Of a stretch of DNA of 64,000 nt, positions 59,950-64,000 are shown piece by piece (the stretch's first letter is position 1; every line of letters starts with the position of its first letter). Below the pieces are notes generated by a model. The model saw only the letters and a list, made by a program, of their open reading frames with translations. It did not search any database and was not told the origin of the DNA. The stretch comes from Gnetum montanum. Lineage: Eukaryota; Streptophyta; Gnetopsida; Gnetales; Gnetaceae. A program made the position numbers and the translations under genes. The DNA lies in the NCBI GenBank assembly GCA_015680685.1, contig MNCI01030420.1, positions 286,518-350,517 of the forward strand, in the 5' to 3' direction.

Positions 59950-61155
59950 TCTTTTTCTAAGATTTGGAGTTCCTTTCTCTTGGAAATCTTTGGCTTATTA
60001 CACTTCCATTGTTTATGTCTCTTTTCACCATAATTGAGGCATTGAAGGTTGGATGCATAACCATTTTCTTGATCCTTTCCATAATTGGATTAGTCTTTAT
60101 TGTAATCTTGCTCCTCCTTAGACTTCTCTTGCTTCTCCTTTGTATTTTCTTTGGAATTTCCATTCTCCTTAGGTCCTTTCACCTTTAGAAGCTTTGGAGC
60201 TCTTTCCATAGAAGATTTAAGACCTATAGTGTAGCCTTGAAGTTTATTTTCATTCCTAAGAGCTAATTCAAAAGTCTCATCCAATGTTTGGGGCTCATAG
60301 AAGGTTAGCTCTTGTTGATACTCCCTTTTAAGTCCTCCTTAAAAGTTAGATGCTTATTCATAATCATCCTGATGAACTTTTGCAAGCTGGAAAGCCTTAC
60401 AAAAATCCATGTAGTAGTCCTTCACATTCTTATCATCTTGCCTCAGGTAATTCAATTTTTGGATGGCCTCTTGTCTATGATGAGTCTTCTCAAATTTTTT
60501 CTTAATCATGAACAACATTAAAGATGAATCATTGATAGGAGTACCATTGTTCACCTTGTAAGAATGACTTTCCTTCTTCCAACATATAAGTGATATGCCT
60601 TCCAATTTTATTGCAACAAAAGACACCTTTTGATTATTTTCCTCATCTTCAAATTCAAAGTACCTTTTAATCATTTTCACCCAAGAGATGAAAGATTCAG
60701 CTCCTTCCATGTCATTGAGGGATTTTACTTCAACATGAGGAATCCTTGAAGAATGTCTAAAATCTTTTGCAAGAGTGAATTTAATTCCTTCACCTTGCTT
60801 CCTTTGAGGCTTCAAATGAAGTCCCTTTTCCCCTTTCCTTGGAAAAATAAAGCCTTCATACTTATTTTTAGCATTAGGAGCATGAAGAAAAACATAATCT
60901 TGAGCTTCACCTTCTTCAAAGTATTTATATTCAAAAGAAATATTATATTCAAGGGATGACATTAAGAAATTTCTTAAAGAATTCTTTGGTGAAAAATTGC
61001 ATGACTTGTACCCTTGCTTGGATGCTTTTTGGTGAAGTATCATGTCCTTTTTTCCCTCCAAGAGTTTTAATTTTCTCAACAATGAGCTTGAGAGAATTTC
61101 TCATGTCATCCATGTCTCTTAACAAAGATTGAACTATTTTTTTCTTTGGTGGCAT
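59950..61155 (-). pseudogene. Gag, element J
   Basis: ATG 61155 (MPPKKKIVQSLLRDMDDM). After a frame change a 242-codon frame (61082-60354) carries the retrotransposon-gag capsid fold: MEGAESFISWVKMIKRYFEF, NQKVSFVAIKLEGISLICW, LRQDDKNVKDYYMDFCKAFQL. Further on, ETFELALRNENKL and a Lys/Glu-rich linker lead to CLNYGEKRHKQWKC (60050), a CCHC knuckle with the second Cys lost. This domain pattern is that of chromovirus-type gypsy gag, different from the E/H family. It is one of the better-kept transposon frames in the window. It would form particles and bind RNA. Confidence 0.82.
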
Positions 61156-62109
61156 GATGGAAATTTATCTAAAAGATAATTTTCATAAAATTCTACAAAG
61201 AAAGATGAAATTTTCAGGCTTTCTCAAGAAATGGGACAAGAAATTCTTTAAATATTAAGAGAAATGAGCATATGATCTTCAAACCCTAGCTATTACAAGC
61301 CAATGGGTGTCCAATTCCACAATTATCTTTTAATTCTTGAAAGATATGGCAAGCTTAGGGATCTAGTGTAGGTTTTGTGCTTGAATAAGACTTGGACAAG
61401 TGTGTCCTATTTTTTTGTATCTTCTTATGTCAATTTTTCATGATAATGTTTATTGGATGTTTTGGCATGTTTGGAGATGTTTTTAACTCATTTTGATGAG
61501 TTTATGGGGTTCCAAGATCTATGGGGACTTGTTAGGCGACATCCAACATTAAAACAAGCATTTTTATTTTTGGCACCTTTAGAAGAGATGCCCCCGTTAA
61601 AGTGTAGGCATCTCTAGTCTAGAGAAGATATCTACCAAAAATAGTAGACATCTCTCTCAAGACCAAGGCTTTCACAGAAGACATCTCTCCTAAAGTGTAG
61701 AGATGTCTAGTCCAGAGAAGAGATCTCCTAAAAATAGTAGATGTATCTCTTAAGAATAGAGTTCTCACAAGAGACATCTACATGAAACAAGAGACATCTA
61801 TGTTGGTGAAAGAGAAAAGATCTACCATTACATTTTGATTAGTAAACATCCAAAAGACTTTAGATCCATGTGGGAAACATCTAGGGAAGCAAATAGAAGG
61901 CTTCCTAGGATTTGGAGCTTTATAATTATGTATTGCTTCATCCATGAGAATAGGGAAGAGCTAGTATGCAAGGAGAATTAGGAAAGATAGATTGGATGAG
62001 TGCAATAGGTGATTGTAGCTCTAAGATTAGCTTGCGGTCTATTAATCTATGTGTTCTATTCTCTTGTATCTTAGTTGTGAGTTGAGATCTTAGTCCTAGT
62101 TTGTGGGAG
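61156..62109. repeat. LTR-like stretch with 'agagatgtct' motifs
   Basis: 61430-61830 resembles the reverse complement of 57950-58249 ('gcatgtttggagatgtttt', 'gatgagttta', iterated 'gacatctc'). It is therefore a plus-oriented relative of the J LTR, probably belonging to K. Edges are not clear. J's own 5' LTR was not found. Confidence 0.42.
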
Positions 62110-63030
62110 AGATTTCTCTTGGTTGTGTCTTTAGAAATAGAAGTAAACAAACTTATAAGGATAAGGAGAAAGGATATAGATTTGATAAGGGATCCAAACC
62201 CAAATCTAAAGACAAGAAGTGAAGCCAAGATAAGAAGACTGAAGGAGGTGATGAGAAGGGTAAAACTAGGAAGGACCTAAGCAAGGCAAGGGTTAAGGTA
62301 GTAGCTCATCAAAATTTTAGTGCTTCAAGTTTGAAGAATAGGGACATAAGCAATGGGAATGTTCACTTTACAAGGTAGCCAAGGGCAAAGATGTGTAAAC
62401 CATGGAGGTGGAGGAGACATCAAGCCAAGATCTTTAGAGAGGTAATCCTAATGCTCCAAAAATTAAGGATATTTCTAAATTAAATTCTTGTGCATTCATG
62501 GGGAATGTCAATAGAGGAAATCATCCTAATAGGAATTTTTTGTTTTATATTGAAGCTAGTTGTTTCCTTAGTGGGGAATGGATTCCTATTTTGATTGATG
62601 GGGAAGCCTAAGAAAATTTTATTTCATCTAAGGTAGTTACTAGATTAGGTTTGGTAACTAATCCTCATCCAAGGCCTTATAGCATGCATTGGTTATCCAA
62701 AAATCTTTCCTAAGAGGTGAGGGAACAATGTACTTTGAAATTTAAAATTGAAAGTTTTCATGATGTGGTAAGGTGTGATGTGTGTCCAATAGATTGTGCT
62801 AATGTAATTCTTTGTAGACCTTGGAATTTTAACAATGGTGCTTAATTTTTTGAAGTAAGAAATGTGTGGAGTTTTTTAGACCTAATGGAATCCATGATTT
62901 GATTTCTATGATAGCTAAAAAAGTGAGGTAGCAAAGCTTACTTAATGCTTCCTTAATTGTTCTAGGAGAAAGGGAATATATTAAGGAACATGATGAAACC
63001 AATTTTGGCTTTGTTGTTTCTATGATTGTT
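62110..63030 (+). pseudogene. Gag end and protease, gypsy fragment K
   Basis: The plus strand reads a Lys-rich gag end (KGYRFDKGSKPKSKDKK), a knuckle remnant (GHKQWECSLY), then a retropepsin region: IPILIDGEA.ENFISSKVV, RLGLVTNPHPRPYSMHWLS, QCTLKFKIESFHDVV, CDVCPIDCANVILCRPWNF. The L-I-D-S-G pattern is changed to L-I-D-G-E, and the phrase order is typical of chromovirus-type protease. It would cut the polyprotein. Stops and frameshifts are present. It is cut near 63030, where copy D begins. Confidence 0.7.
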
Positions 63031-64000
63031 GGATGGGAACCACACAATGCAAAGACTTTATCTTCCTATTATTGGTTAATAGTGGAATAGTGAGAAATCC
63101 ATGGAAACACTCATGCACTCAAGACGATAGGTAAGTATAGAGAGCATTAAATCCCCTTGAAGTCACACCCTTATCAATCCATTTAATCTTTCCCAATTTT
63201 GAAAACTACCAAGGTCAAAAGTTTGTTAAAAGTTTTATTAAGGAAGGGAACTTCATATTTCTAAAACAAGGAACACCATAGAGCTTATGGATGGGTGGAC
63301 GATGTGGACTCATTGCCTATTTTATGAAAAATAAATCATGCCTTAGTTATCAATATCAAAATTCAAAGATAGAATCCAGAGACATTAGTAATTAAATAAC
63401 ATTTTAGTATAAACCACCATCAAAAGAAACCATAGCTACATTGCAACCTATTGGAAATAAACAAAAAACAAAAACAAAATAAACATAAGAAAATTTTAAA
63501 ACAAATAAAGTAAAATACACAAGAAATTAAAAAATGTACTAATGATGTTGTAAAATAAAAAATGGTATAAAATAAAAAAGATGTAAAAAAAAGTAAAAAC
63601 TGGATCACTTTGTATGATCAGAATGGATGACCATCTCCCCTACAAGTAAGTTGGAAGGAGGAGATCCAAAATACTAAGCATGCTCATCTATTTGAGGAGG
63701 TTTTGTGGTCACTGGCTCTCTTAGGCTCATGGAAAGGTTTGATTTATTGTATGTTAACCAACAATTTCTTATTTTGGATTTCAGGTTTGTATATTAACAT
63801 GGCCCTAGAAGGAAGGGTGTCATAGATGATGTAAGGTCATTCCCCCAATGTTCGCAACTTAATTATTTATGGTACATGTGTGGGGTTCCAATAAAGAACC
63901 TTGTCTCTTGGTTGAGATTTTACCTTTCTTATTTTGAGGTCATGGTGTTGTTTATTGAATGCCTTGTGTAATTTGTTAAATGATAGGGCTACCAATTGAT
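63031..64000 (-). mobile_element. Athila/Tat-like fragment, copy D
   Basis: Collinear with 16245-17290 and 850-1930. The spacer is at 63031-63850 and the integrase C-terminus at 63880-64000 (KAFNKQHHDLKIRKVKSQPRD, read piecewise on the minus strand). It continues past the window edge. Same orientation as copies B and C. Confidence 0.78.

Overview
The window looks like nuclear DNA of a seed plant, and the make-up suggests a large, repeat-rich genome such as a conifer's (inference). The reasons are one intron-bearing plant autophagy gene, no bacterial-style operons, and old, CpG-depleted, nested LTR retrotransposons filling almost everything else. Within those elements former CAG, CGA and TGG codons are commonly read as stops.

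Layout. 1-2315: minus-strand pol/integrase piece of a Ty3/gypsy family (copy C). 2330-4133: plus-strand piece of the same family (copy A: partial LTR, primer-binding site, gag). 4460-4735: LINE tail. 5410-9755: TATA box and an apparently intact 14-exon ATG7 gene (711 codons plus stop), the only host gene I can defend. 9756-11001: intergenic DNA with a 76-bp tandem duplication. 11002-24136: a complete 13.1-kb Athila/Tat-like element on the minus strand (copy B), with two LTRs, a tRNA-Asp-type primer-binding site, gag, protease, RT, RNase H, integrase and an extra coiled-coil ORF3. 24540-25640: LINE remains.

26900-56200 is a four-deep nest. A minus-strand gag-protease element (E) is split by a plus-strand LTR element (F, 29391-53689). 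F is split by a gag-protease element (H1, 31731-50174), and H1 is split by a minus-strand relative (H2, 35734-44918). Target-site duplications support F (4 of 5 bases), H1 (4 of 5) and H2 (5 of 5). Just upstream of its 3' LTR, F carries an intronless, decayed copy of a CCR4-type deadenylase (EEP) domain, which I take to be a captured host transcript. E, H1 and H2 encode gag and protease but no recognisable RT or integrase, so they probably depended on another element's enzymes.

57300-64000 holds a minus-strand gag element (J), a plus-strand gag/protease piece (K) and a third copy of the Athila-like family (D), cut by the window edge.

ATG7 is probably the only functional protein gene. The transposon reading frames are all broken and are described as pseudogenes.
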